A stretch of 64,000 nt of DNA from Cysteiniphilum marinum (GCF_014857925.1 NZ_JACYVZ010000001.1:124001-188000), one strand, 5' to 3'; positions 37,787 to 49,730 are shown, counted from the stretch's first letter. Notes: generated by a model from the sequence alone, not told the origin. Made by a program: numbers and translations.

Positions 37787-39334
37787 TTAGTTTGCTAAGC
37801 CATTGGGTGCGCTCAATATTTCGAATACTAAAGAGGTGTGGCGATCAGCAGAATAGTCAGCAAACCAATCATCATAGGGGTAAGCATAGCCGCGAAAAGC
37901 ATTGGCATGAAGATTACTAACATAACTGGAGTTGGCGCCAGTTGTACATGTTGCTGGTGTACCATAAGCACCAACGCAACCATATTGGTTGAAAATATCG
38001 GATGTTGGGCCAAAGGCGACACTAGCAACAGATCGTGGACTATAGCAACCTGCAAAGCTTGATGATGATGTCGCAACAAAATTGGTACTGTTGAATTGTG
38101 ATTGTTGGGCTTTCATGCCACTATCAATAGTTTGGCATAATTGCTCAAGTGAAATATTTAATGGATTCAAAGTAGATGCGGGAATTTGTTCATCAAAATA
38201 AGATACTGCTTGTGTGGTATTACCTAGTGCGAAATCATAGGTAAAGTAAGTCCCCGCTTGAGGGTAGAAGTTATAACGTGTGTTATAACCATTGACCATT
38301 GATACATCAATGTTGGCTTGATTATGAATATCCGTAAGTGCTGGATAAGTGACCTCTAAAAGGGTTGCATACTCACCGTAAGTGCCATCACTCACATTGC
38401 GTGTGTTAATACTAGAAATTTGAAAGTTATAGGATGTTAAGCCAGCATCAGGAATAGCATAGTTGTAACTTGATTGCCCACTTACTGTGAATGAACTTGT
38501 TTGACCTGCACCGGTAACTTTTATGGTAACGGCTAAAGTAAGATTGTTCATAAAAACAATTTGTCGTGGAGGGTATATTGGAGGCGTTGGCGTTACTTGT
38601 GGTGTGATACTTGGTAACGTGCCTGCGGCATAGGAAACATTAAGTTCATTACCACTGAGTTGAGGTGTGCTAATTCCAGGACAGCTGCCAGAGACATTAT
38701 TTGATTGAGACATCGTCAACTGGCAACCTCGGTAAGTTCCATTGCCATTAGGGGTGATGATTTGGAAAGTACCATTTGTATTTGTCGGCATTAAAAAAAC
38801 TGGTTGTGCCAAGCTTTCAGCATAAGCAATTAGCTTCTGACCTTGATAAACATAGCTTGGCAAAGGCGTGCCCGAAGGAAAGTTTAGGCGCCAGTAGTTG
38901 GTGGTTCCTGGCTGTGGTGGGTTGACTTGGATGCTATATGCTTCCACTTGAAGGCTATTACCAGATTGATAACTTTGATTATTATAGGTGGCGGTTGCCG
39001 ATAGTGAGGCTAATAAATTGGTGTTTGTTGTATTACTATCTTTTACCGTAAAGATGCACTGGTTGGCAGTGGTTTGTGTACTAACAATTTGCAAATAGGC
39101 GCTAGCATCTCCTGAAATATTCAATGTGCAGTTCGTGATGCCAGTACCCTGAGTGCTCCCAAGATTGGAAAAGGTTGCTGTATAAGTGTAGCTTTGGTTG
39201 TAATATTGATTGGTCGTGCCTGCAAGTGAGAGTGTAGTGGTTGATGGAGAGCCACTGCCGCCACACCCAAAGAGGGTTAGTGAAAATACACTAATTGCGG
39301 ATAAGAAAATTATTCGTGTATTTCTAATCATCAA
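37787..39334 (-). CDS. Secreted lipoprotein with thaumatin-like C-terminal region
   Basis: 515 residues. Lipoprotein signal (SVFSLTLFGCGG), then a Ser/Thr/Asn-rich Ig-like region (residues 25-160: TLSLAGTTNQYYNQSY, QIVSTQTTANQCIF). From about residue 260 it resembles thaumatin/osmotin-like or GH64-type beta folds: IVFMNNLTLAVTIKVTG, a central acidic cleft candidate, several cysteine pairs (CYSPRSVAS, YGCVGAYG, ATCTTG), and a C-terminal GYAYPYDDWFADYSADRHT like the YDD ending of thaumatins. Presumably surface-exposed and possibly sugar binding. The thaumatin link rests on pattern only, so function stays open. It encodes no obvious partner. Confidence 0.6.
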   Translation of the reverse strand: MMIRNTRIIFLSAISVFSLTLFGCGGSGSPSTTTLSLAGTTNQYYNQSYTYTATFSNLGSTQGTGITNCTLNISGDASAYLQIVSTQTTANQCIFTVKDSNTTNTNLLASLSATATYNNQSYQSGNSLQVEAYSIQVNPPQPGTTNYWRLNFPSGTPLPSYVYQGQKLIAYAESLAQPVFLMPTNTNGTFQIITPNGNGTYRGCQLTMSQSNNVSGSCPGISTPQLSGNELNVSYAAGTLPSITPQVTPTPPIYPPRQIVFMNNLTLAVTIKVTGAGQTSSFTVSGQSSYNYAIPDAGLTSYNFQISSINTRNVSDGTYGEYATLLEVTYPALTDIHNQANIDVSMVNGYNTRYNFYPQAGTYFTYDFALGNTTQAVSYFDEQIPASTLNPLNISLEQLCQTIDSGMKAQQSQFNSTNFVATSSSSFAGCYSPRSVASVAFGPTSDIFNQYGCVGAYGTPATCTTGANSSYVSNLHANAFRGYAYPYDDWFADYSADRHTSLVFEILSAPNGLAN

Positions 39335-39483
39335 AAAACTCCTTGTGCGATGACGTTGTTTACATAGGCAGGTATAAGCTTAGCATCGTTTTCGATATTT
39401 ACGAGAAGAACATACTCATTGCACACAGTTATTCAGTTATTTAGCATTTCTAAATGATTTACGGTAGGCATATCCGCTAGATG

Positions 39484-39516
39484 TTGACTTGTAGTTATTC
39501 CTTGTAGCGCTACAAT
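39484..39516 (+). promoter_or_regulatory. Palindromic operator candidate before ppk2
   Basis: TTGTAGCGCTACAA (39502-39515) is a perfect 14-base palindrome, with TACAAT (39511-39516) overlapping its right half as a possible -10 and TTGACT at 39484-39489 upstream. The spacing to that -35 is long (21), so an activator or a different -35 would be needed. Confidence 0.4.
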
Positions 39517-39542
39517 AAAGCTATGCACAGATAACAAAGCAC

Positions 39543-40367
39543 ATGGATATGACCGATACATCACTTGATTTATTAAATCGTCGTAAACTCTTTACTGAGA
39601 ATATTTACCCTTATCAGGAGAAAATGCCAAGAAAGGTTTATGAGCAGCAGAAAACACAATTACAAATTGAGCTTTTGAAAATGCAGCAGTGGGTAAGATC
39701 AACAGGTCAGAAGGTACTGATTATCTTCGAAGGACGTGATGCTGCTGGTAAAGGAGGGACGATTAAGCGGATGATGGAGCATCTTAACCCGCGGGGCGCA
39801 CGCGTTGTGGCATTAGAGAAACCATCTGAACGTGAGCAGGGGCAATGGTATTTTCAGCGTTATATCCGTCACTTACCAACCTCTGGTGAGATCGTTCTTT
39901 TTGATAGATCTTGGTATAACCGTGCAGGTGTTGAAAAGGTGATGGGATTTTGTACACCTGAGCAATATCAACTATTTCTAACGCAAGCGCCAGATCTTGA
40001 GAAGATGCTTGTGCAAAGTGGTATTAAGCTGTTTAAATTTTGGTTTTCAGTTAGTCAAAAAGAGCAAAAGAGACGCTTCCAATCGCGTGCTGTGCATCCA
40101 CTAAAGCAATGGAAACTAAGCCCGATTGATAAAGCGAGTCTGGATAAATGGGATGATTACACCGAAGCCAAAGAGAGCATGTTTTTGCATACCGATACTG
40201 AGTTGGCTCCTTGGACGGTGATTAAATCAGATGATAAAAAGCGTGCACGTATTAATGCCATGCGCTTTGTCTTATCACGTCTGGATTACAAAAATAAAGA
40301 TATGAATATTGCGATTAAACCTGATCCACTCATTGTCGGTTTGGCGAGTGAGATTTATCCGGAATAA
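39543..40367 (+). CDS. ppk2: Polyphosphate kinase 2
   Basis: 274 residues, a one-domain PPK2 that transfers phosphate between polyphosphate and nucleotides, usually making ATP or GTP from the diphosphates. Walker A IIFEGRDAAGKGG (about residue 60), Walker B LFDRSWYNRAG (about 122), lid VALEKPSEREQGQWYFQRY and RFQSRAVHPLKQWKLSPID (catalytic lid). All motifs intact. Class I by length. Alternate ATG at 39549. Single gene. No ppx or ppk1 nearby. Confidence 0.94.
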   Translation: MDMTDTSLDLLNRRKLFTENIYPYQEKMPRKVYEQQKTQLQIELLKMQQWVRSTGQKVLIIFEGRDAAGKGGTIKRMMEHLNPRGARVVALEKPSEREQGQWYFQRYIRHLPTSGEIVLFDRSWYNRAGVEKVMGFCTPEQYQLFLTQAPDLEKMLVQSGIKLFKFWFSVSQKEQKRRFQSRAVHPLKQWKLSPIDKASLDKWDDYTEAKESMFLHTDTELAPWTVIKSDDKKRARINAMRFVLSRLDYKNKDMNIAIKPDPLIVGLASEIYPE

Positions 40368-40450
40368 GTTTAATTGTAATCGTTAATAACAGTTATTTTC
40401 ATCTTACTTGTTTGTTAGAATGTTGGTACTTTATATAGGTGATCTAGATT

Positions 40451-41374
40451 ATGCTACCATCAAATAGTGCACTGATTCGGCGTGCTGAATACATTACAAA
40501 AATTCGCAATTTTTTTACCCAAAGAGGTGTATTAGAAGTTGATACCCCTTTATCTTATCCATACCCAGTGAGTGATCCCTATATCGATGCCTTTGCCATT
40601 AACACTCAATCAGGCACACGCTTTTTGCAAACTTCACCGGAATATGCAATGAAGCGATTATTAGCACAAGGCTCAGGATGTATTTATCAGATTTGTAAAG
40701 CATTGCGCGATGATCCTAAAGCACAATATCATCATCATGAATTTACGATGCTTGAATGGTATCGTGTGGGATTGGATGATACGGCATTGCGTGAGGAAAT
40801 CGCACAAATGTTGCTTACGCTTAAGCCGCAAGCATCCATTAAGTATTTTAGCTATAAAGCATTATTTCAACAGTTGATTGGCATAAATCCACATACGGCA
40901 GACTCAAGCTCTTTGCAAAAAGCGCTTTCTCGGCATGTGGGGGATATTCAAGGTTTAGCCAGTCCAAATAGTATCGAGTGCTTAGATGTATTATTCACCC
41001 ATGTTATTGAGCCTAAACTTAAGGCGCAGCAATTTGTGTTTGTCTATGATTACCCTGAAGTGCAAGCTGCCTTGGCGCGCGTGATGCCCGATAGTAGTGG
41101 GCAAATGGTTGCCAAGCGTTTCGAGCTTTTTTATCAAGGCGTTGAATTAGCCAATGGCTATTATGAGTTAACCAGTGCGACTGAACAAGCCAAGCGTTTT
41201 CAGCATGATTTACATTTGCGCCAAAGCCTTGGCAAAGCAGATATCCCTATTGATCAAGGTTTATTAGCCTGTCTTGATCAAATACCTGAGTGCTCAGGTG
41301 TTGCTTTAGGCTTGGATCGTCTTGTAATGTGTCTTGACGGCTATGAAGATATACAAGAAGTACTATATTGCTAG
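40451..41374 (+). CDS. epmA: Elongation factor P lysine lysyltransferase (EpmA/GenX)
   Basis: 307 residues. A lysyl-tRNA synthetase catalytic core without the anticodon-binding domain; attaches beta-lysine to EF-P Lys34. Class II motifs: 1 at RGVLEVDTPLSYP, 2 at ALRDDPKAQYHHHEFTMLEW, and 3 at GVALGLDRLVM. YPYPVSDPYIDAF fits GenX. The TAG stop (41372-41374) is formed with the first bases of a family A element; the sequence before insertion would have read TGC TAA, so the protein is unchanged. Confidence 0.95.
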   Translation: MLPSNSALIRRAEYITKIRNFFTQRGVLEVDTPLSYPYPVSDPYIDAFAINTQSGTRFLQTSPEYAMKRLLAQGSGCIYQICKALRDDPKAQYHHHEFTMLEWYRVGLDDTALREEIAQMLLTLKPQASIKYFSYKALFQQLIGINPHTADSSSLQKALSRHVGDIQGLASPNSIECLDVLFTHVIEPKLKAQQFVFVYDYPEVQAALARVMPDSSGQMVAKRFELFYQGVELANGYYELTSATEQAKRFQHDLHLRQSLGKADIPIDQGLLACLDQIPECSGVALGLDRLVMCLDGYEDIQEVLYC

Positions 41375-41527
41375 ATTATGAGATTGAATATGGCTTTATT
41401 TCGACCGCCTTTGATTGTGTAAGCGCTGGCTGAGCGTAAGTCGAAGCCTCTATGAAGTGTGTGATCTACCCTTCGACTTACGCTCAGGGTACGGTGAGTG
41501 CTTATGGGGGGATATTTACTCTTAGCC
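41370..41527 (+). mobile_element. Family A palindromic element (A5), starting inside the epmA stop
   Basis: 158 bases from GCTAGATTATG to CTCTTAGCC. Direct repeats ACTATATT at 41362-41369 and 41528-41535 are a perfect 8-bp target duplication. Inside are the arms CTGAGCGTAAGTCGAAG and CTTCGACTTACGCTCAG, perfectly complementary over 17 bases. The left end has lost the usual GGCTATGACC motif but keeps GCTA. It fills most of the 246-base gap before tal. Confidence 0.8.
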
Positions 41528-41620
41528 ACTATATTGCTAAGCGAAAAGCTTGAGCGTGAAGCTAATCAGCTATATGCTATGGCACAGTTAAATAGATAAA
41601 ATAAAAATGGAAAATTTAAG

Positions 41621-42574
41621 ATGAATAAATTAGAACAGTTAAAACAAATGACCAAAGTGGTTGCTGATACCGGCGACTTTGCGCAAATTGAAGCATATCA
41701 ACCCGTTGATGCGACAACTAACCCAAGTCTGTTATTAAATGCAGCTAAAATGCCTGCATACAATTATGTGATTGATCAAGCGTTATCAAAAAGTGCACAC
41801 TTAGGTGGTAAATCACGCGTTGATGAGGCAATGCTTGATATGGCAGTAAGTTTTGGTGTTGAGATTTTAAAGGTGATTCCCGGACGTGTTTCCACTGAAG
41901 TTGATGCGCGTTTATCATTTGATACAGAGGCGACGATTGATTATGCGCGTCGCTTAATTCATAAATACCAAGAAGCCGGTGTTGATAAATCGCGTGTGCT
42001 TATCAAGATTGCATCAACTTGGGAAGGAATTAAAGCTGCTGAAGTGCTTGAAAAAGAGGGTGTGAATTGTAACTTAACCTTGATGTTTAGTATTGCCCAA
42101 GCCATAGCCTGCGCGCAGGCTAAAGTCTTTTTGATTTCACCATTTGTTGGACGTATTACTGACTGGTATATGAAAGAGCAAGGTGCGACAAGCTTCCCTG
42201 ATGTCAGTGAAGATAATGGCGTGTTATCGGTTAAAGAAATTTATCAGCATTACAAGCATTATGGTTATCAAACGATTGTAATGGGAGCAAGTTTTCGCCA
42301 TGTTGGACAAGTAGAAGCCTTAGCAGGATGTGATGCACTGACGATTGCGCCAAACTTATTACAACAGTTACAGCAGGATGGTAATACGTTAAATAGACAG
42401 TTAGTTGAGACTGAAAAAACCAATCAACCAGATCGCAAATTAACAGAAGGTGATTTTAGATGGGCAATGAATGAAAGCCCAATGGCAACGGAGAAATTAG
42501 CTGAAGGTATTCGTAAGTTTGCCATTGATACGGTGAAACTTGAGAAATTAATCGAACACAAATTAGGACTATAA
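41621..42574 (+). CDS. tal: Transaldolase
   Basis: Moves a three-carbon dihydroxyacetone unit between sugar phosphates in the pentose phosphate pathway. 317 residues, the TalB form. N-terminal [12 protein letters not shown], the Schiff-base lysine in [14 protein letters not shown] (about residue 130), [15 protein letters not shown] and [10 protein letters not shown]. ispG follows 7 bases after the stop, so the pair is likely one transcript. Confidence 0.98.
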   Translation: MNKLEQLKQMTKVVADTGDFAQIEAYQPVDATTNPSLLLNAAKMPAYNYVIDQALSKSAHLGGKSRVDEAMLDMAVSFGVEILKVIPGRVSTEVDARLSFDTEATIDYARRLIHKYQEAGVDKSRVLIKIASTWEGIKAAEVLEKEGVNCNLTLMFSIAQAIACAQAKVFLISPFVGRITDWYMKEQGATSFPDVSEDNGVLSVKEIYQHYKHYGYQTIVMGASFRHVGQVEALAGCDALTIAPNLLQQLQQDGNTLNRQLVETEKTNQPDRKLTEGDFRWAMNESPMATEKLAEGIRKFAIDTVKLEKLIEHKLGL

Positions 42575-42581
42575 CCATACT

Positions 42582-43784
42582 ATGCATCAGTCTATTGCGG
42601 TAAAAGTAGGGAATATTACAATTGGTGGCGGTGCTCCAGTTGTCGTGCAATCGATGACAGATACAGCAACTGCCGATATTGAGAAAACAGTGTCACAAAT
42701 TTTAGCACTTCATCGCGCGGGTAGCGAGCTTGTGCGCATTACGGTTAATGATGAAGAGGCAGCTAAAGCCGTTCCTGAGATTAAAAAGCGCTTATTACAA
42801 AAGGACTGTGATGTGCCATTGATTGGGGATTTTCACTACAATGGTCACAGATTATTAGCAGACTTTCCAGAATGTGCCAAAGCACTGGACAAGTATCGTA
42901 TTAATCCTGGCAATGTTGGCTTTGGCCGCAAGAAAGACACACAATTTGCTGAGATTGTACAAAAGGCGGTTGAATACGATAAACCGGTGCGTATTGGTGT
43001 CAATTGGGGAAGCTTAGATCAAGCCCTATTAGCAAAGTTGATGGATGAGAATAGTCAACTAACGGTGCCGTTATCTTCACGTGAAATTATGCACAAAGCG
43101 TTGATTGAGTCAGCGCTATCAAGTGCAGAATATGCTGAGCGTTTGGGACTTAAGGCTGACAAAATTATCGTATCATGTAAGGTCAGTGATGTTCAGGATT
43201 TAATTGAAGTTTACCAAAAGCTCGCACGTGAATGCCCGTATCCTTTGCATTTAGGATTAACTGAAGCAGGGATGGGGATTAAAGGCATTGTTGCCAGTAG
43301 TGTGAGCCTTGGCTATTTATTACAGCAAGGTATAGGTGACACCATTCGTGTATCCTTAACACCAGAGCCAGGTGCGCCACGCACCAATGAAGTAAAAGTT
43401 TGTCGTGAGATCTTGCAAACGATGGGCTTAAGAGCGTTCACGCCAACAGTTTCCTCATGCCCAGGATGCGGACGGACAACCAGTAGTTTTTTCCGTGAGC
43501 TTGCCAATGATATTCAAAACTATCTCAGTGAACAAATGCCGCTGTGGAAACATCAATATATCGGTGTTGAAAACATGAAAGTTGCGGTAATGGGCTGTGT
43601 GGTAAATGGTCCAGGTGAAAGTAAACATGCCAATATCGGTATTAGCCTGCCAGGCACAGGTGAGGCACCTGTTGCACCAGTGTTTATCGATGGGCAGAAA
43701 AAACATACATTAAGAGGCGAGCATATTGCTAAAGAGTTTATGGTGATTGTTGATCAGTATGTTAAAGCTAAGTACCAGCAATAG
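42582..43784 (+). CDS. ispG: (E)-4-hydroxy-3-methylbut-2-enyl-diphosphate synthase
   Basis: Fe-S enzyme of the MEP isoprenoid pathway, also called GcpE. 400 residues. Barrel domain: [42 protein letters not shown]. Fe-S domain with cluster cysteines in [10 protein letters not shown] (about residues 290-293) and [10 protein letters not shown] (about 336). No frame problems. Followed by the RAYT gene in 23 bases. Confidence 0.98.
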   Translation: MHQSIAVKVGNITIGGGAPVVVQSMTDTATADIEKTVSQILALHRAGSELVRITVNDEEAAKAVPEIKKRLLQKDCDVPLIGDFHYNGHRLLADFPECAKALDKYRINPGNVGFGRKKDTQFAEIVQKAVEYDKPVRIGVNWGSLDQALLAKLMDENSQLTVPLSSREIMHKALIESALSSAEYAERLGLKADKIIVSCKVSDVQDLIEVYQKLARECPYPLHLGLTEAGMGIKGIVASSVSLGYLLQQGIGDTIRVSLTPEPGAPRTNEVKVCREILQTMGLRAFTPTVSSCPGCGRTTSSFFRELANDIQNYLSEQMPLWKHQYIGVENMKVAVMGCVVNGPGESKHANIGISLPGTGEAPVAPVFIDGQKKHTLRGEHIAKEFMVIVDQYVKAKYQQ

Positions 43785-43807
43785 TTGAAACCTGAATAGG
43801 AAATGCT

Positions 43808-44419
43808 ATGTCAGAAAAGCATTATCGACATACTGTTCGGCTTAAAGGGTATGACTATGCGCAAAAGGGTGCGTATTTTGTAACTGTTTGCACACATGAT
43901 AAAGCATGTCTATTTGGTGAGATTGTTGATGACAAAATGATGTTAAATGAAATGGGTGAAATTGTGTATAACGAATGGTTAAATACATCCGTATTACGAA
44001 ATAATATTCATTGTGATGTATTTGTTGTCATGCCAAATCATATTCATGGAATTATTGTTATCAATGAGAGTGCGCAATCTCATGGGTGTATGCAATACGC
44101 CCCTACGGATGATGGTCATGTAAAATCAGATGTATATGTGGAGCCTGAAGAACTTGTGCAATACGCCCATACGAGTGACATGTTTCAGGCAAAGTTTCAA
44201 TCACCTTCGCAGACAGTGGGTGCCATTGTGCGTGGATTTAAAGCTGCTGTAACCAAGCAAATAAATGCATTAAAGCAAACACGTGGTGAAACGATTTGGC
44301 AGCGCAATTATTATGAGCATGTTATTCGCGATGAGAATGATTACAGCTGAGTTTATGAGTATATTGAGAACAATCCCCAAAAGTGGGCATTAGACTCATT
44401 GAATCCCAATGTGCTGTAG
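43808..44419 (+). pseudogene. REP-associated tyrosine transposase (RAYT), broken by a nonsense codon
   Basis: Single-strand-specific Y1/HUH transposase of the TnpA_REP type, which acts on REP sequences rather than on itself. The N-terminal HYRHTVRLKGYDYAQKGAYFVTVCTHD and the HUH motif in MPNHIHGIIV (about residue 78) are seen, with catalytic Tyr likely in RNYYEHVIRDEND (about 170). A TGA at 44348-44350 follows DYS. The frame continues V-Y-E-Y-I-E-N-N-P-Q-K-W, which is the normal RAYT tail, to a TAG at 44417 that lies inside the first REP. So one point change (for example CGA to TGA) breaks a gene of 203 codons. Inside the frame (44084-44106 and 44156-44173) are REP-like stretches encoding MQYAPT and VQYAHT. 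Confidence 0.85.
44084..44106 (-). repeat. REP sequence inside the RAYT frame
   Basis: GGGTGTATGCAATACGCCCC and TAC: the 23-base REP on the opposite strand, with one change in the arm. It is read through in frame as GCMQYAPT. A second, shorter REP-like stretch (GCAATACGCCCATACG, 44158-44173) lies 50 bases on. Together they look like REP insertions tolerated in a loop of the transposase. Confidence 0.65.
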
Positions 44420-44620
44420 GGGCGTATTGCATACGACCAAAAACATAGGAGAGGGCGTTGAACCAAAATATGTATCGTAGGGGTGTATTGCATACGCCCA
44501 CATAACATATGATTAGGCATTAAACCCAAATGCATTGTAGCGGCGTATTGCGTACGCCCAAAAACATAGGATTAGGCATTGAACCAAAATATGTACCGTA
44601 GGGGCGTATTGCATACGCCC
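44416..44620 (+). repeat. Tandem array of four REPs with RAYT-tail spacers
   Basis: REPs of the form GTAG plus GGGCGTATTGCATACGCCC at 44416, 44477, 44537 and 44598, each 23 bases, on a 60-61 base period. The spacers (GTTGAACCAAAATATGTATC, GCATTAAACCCAAATGCATT, GCATTGAACCAAAATATGTA) are homologous to each other and to the end of the RAYT gene just before the first REP (CATTGAATCCCAATGTGCT). So the array grew by duplication of RAYT tail plus REP. The second REP has a T for C and the third a C for G, mild decay. It fills the 231 bases before fadH. Confidence 0.9.
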
Positions 44621-44635
44621 ATTAGAAAAAAGTAA

Positions 44636-47937
<3,302 letters not shown>

Positions 47938-47975
47938 GTAAAATCCTTTTTGTGCATTGAGTGTATAAAGTATAG

Positions 47976-48809
47976 CTATTGCATCAAAATTGCCAATAGA
48001 ATAACAAGACCAACCCAGTGATTATCTGAAAATGCCTTAATACACTGGGCAATGCCGCCTTTTTGCCACGTCTTATGCTGATAAAAAAATAACACGGCAA
48101 TGATGACTAACGATAAGAAAAAGATAGTATTATAATGTTGTAACATGCCAAAGGTTGCGAGACAAATAATGGTTAGTATCTGGAAAATGCTCATGATCAA
48201 CAGATTATGTTTGCCAAAGGTAATCGCAGAGGAGTGTAAGTTAAGTGTTAAGTCATAGTCTTTATCAGCTAACGCATACATCGTGTCATAAGAAATTGTC
48301 CAAAAAATAGTGGCAAGATATAACACCCAAGCAGATAAAGGAATGTGATTAATCTGGGCTGCATAAGCCATGATAATGCCAAAATTAAAGGCGAAGCCTA
48401 AGGCCAGTTGTGGGACGGCAAAGAAGCGTTTAAAAAGCGGATAGCTAAGCGCTAATATGACAGCAATAAGTGACAGTAAAATAGTCATAAGATTAAGCTG
48501 TAATACCAGAATAAAAGCGATAACAAGTAATAACACACCAACGAAAGCAGCTTGTTTAACAGAGATCTCTCCTGTTGCTATGGGGCGCGTGGCAGTGCGC
48601 TTGACTTGCCCGTCAAAATCGCGATCAGCAATGTCGTTAAAAATACATCCAGCGGTACGCATAATAATCACACCAAGGACAAAGATAATAAAAATCTTGA
48701 AGCTAGGTAGTGCAGGAGTGGCCGCAAAAAGTCCCCATAAAGTGGGGTAAAGAATGATTAAGATAGGAATTGGGCGATGCAGGCGCATCAAGTAAAAATA
48801 AGCTTTCAT
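47976..48809 (-). CDS. ubiA: 4-hydroxybenzoate polyprenyltransferase
   Basis: 277 residues, eight or nine membrane segments. Aspartate-rich motifs NDIADRDFDGQVKRT (about residue 58) and YDTMYALADKDYD (about 185) bind the polyprenyl diphosphate and Mg. LMRLHRPIPILIILYPTLWGL at the start is standard UbiA. Joins the prenyl tail to 4-hydroxybenzoate in ubiquinone synthesis. ubiC, which makes that substrate, lies just upstream on the same strand, but a 165-base element C is inserted between them. Confidence 0.96.
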   Translation of the reverse strand: MKAYFYLMRLHRPIPILIILYPTLWGLFAATPALPSFKIFIIFVLGVIIMRTAGCIFNDIADRDFDGQVKRTATRPIATGEISVKQAAFVGVLLLVIAFILVLQLNLMTILLSLIAVILALSYPLFKRFFAVPQLALGFAFNFGIIMAYAAQINHIPLSAWVLYLATIFWTISYDTMYALADKDYDLTLNLHSSAITFGKHNLLIMSIFQILTIICLATFGMLQHYNTIFFLSLVIIAVLFFYQHKTWQKGGIAQCIKAFSDNHWVGLVILLAILMQ

Positions 48810-48863
48810 ATAATATGGTGGTGTTAGTATTATTTATAGTAAGGGGCTAAGTATACTTGTTTT

Positions 48864-49028
48864 ATACCCATCATAAACCATTTTACAGAATTTTTTGCTT
48901 TGTATTTTGCGTGCTTTTGGCAAGTTGAATTTTGATAATAGTCCTAGCTATTACCTGCAATCCGACTTGCCAAAACCTTCACAAACTACTTTACAAGTAA
49001 ACACCGCAAAATGATTTACGATGGGTAT
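48864..49028. mobile_element. Family C palindromic element between ubiC and ubiA
   Basis: 165 bases. Left end ATACCCATCATAAACCATTT; right end, read inward, ATACCCATCGTAAATCATTT. Further in, TTTTGGCAAGTTGAATT mirrors TTTTGGCAAGTCGGATT. The whole element can form a long imperfect hairpin. No coding capacity. It separates ubiC from ubiA, which are normally adjacent. A look-alike of one end (AAATGATTTACGGTAGGCAT) is at 39452-39471. Flanks show only T either side, so the target duplication is unclear. Confidence 0.7.
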
Positions 49029-49037
49029 TGCTTAAGT

Positions 49038-49562
49038 TTAAATAGGGGGCATATGCACAAAAAATTCTTCAATTAACAACTGATGCTCAGCATCCAGTGT
49101 GAAAATAGATGCACGCACCCATAGTGAGCTGGTAGAAAAGTTGTCATTTAAGTTAAGTTTATGCTTTAAAAGATCAAATGGACAAAGTTTGACATAGAAC
49201 TCACTGCGTGTGATATGTGTGTTTTTAAATAAAAAGTGCTCGCCGATGGAATTATTACCTAATGAGTCAAAACAATCTTGATAACGTTTATACGTGCTTT
49301 GAGGGATAATTGTCCGTCCAAACACATAAGTGTTATTCTGATGATGGTGTTTAATCAGACGAATACGACTTGCGCGCTCATTTAAGTTCAAAAGCTCAGC
49401 TTCATCATCATCCATGGGCGCATGGTATTCATCAATGCACTTTAAGTCGATGTTAGGTATGGACTGTGCCAAAGTGACACCTAAGCGTTTGACATCAAAT
49501 AGCCAGTGCTCAAGCTCGGCAGGTAATGTAATTGTTTCTTTCGTATTCCAGTGACTTGTCAT
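49038..49562 (-). CDS. ubiC: Chorismate lyase
   Basis: 174 residues. Splits chorismate into 4-hydroxybenzoate and pyruvate, the first step of ubiquinone synthesis. LNERASRIRLIKHHHQNN (Arg76-region of UbiC) and YVFGRTIIPQSTY are the family landmarks, and the final WVRASIFTLD with a Glu near the end (IEEFF) fits the product-holding lid. Short proteins of this family vary much. Adjacent ubiA strengthens the call. The ATG start at 49562 has no strong ribosome site. Confidence 0.85.
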   Translation of the reverse strand: MTSHWNTKETITLPAELEHWLFDVKRLGVTLAQSIPNIDLKCIDEYHAPMDDDEAELLNLNERASRIRLIKHHHQNNTYVFGRTIIPQSTYKRYQDCFDSLGNNSIGEHFLFKNTHITRSEFYVKLCPFDLLKHKLNLNDNFSTSSLWVRASIFTLDAEHQLLIEEFFVHMPPI

Positions 49563-49730
49563 AGAGCAAAATTAAGTTGCCAAAAAAATTTGGCTAAGGG
49601 TATCATAGAATATTGAGTGTAACCAATAGTTGTGGCATACATTTTTGAGTTACGTAAGCTTCTTTAAAGATCTGATGTTATTTTGAACAAATTAACTTTA
49701 AATAGTTCTGTACCTTTTTGTTTATTCAGG

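Noticed and set aside
41534-41599. Gene fragment LSEKLEREANQLYAMAQLNR after element A5
   Set aside because: Plausible protein-like tail but no start and no recognised family; kept only as a remark in the A5 finding.
44416-44620. CRISPR-like array of 23-base repeats at a 60-base period
   Set aside because: Spacers are homologous to one another and to the RAYT 3' end, the repeats are REPs, and no cas gene is present.
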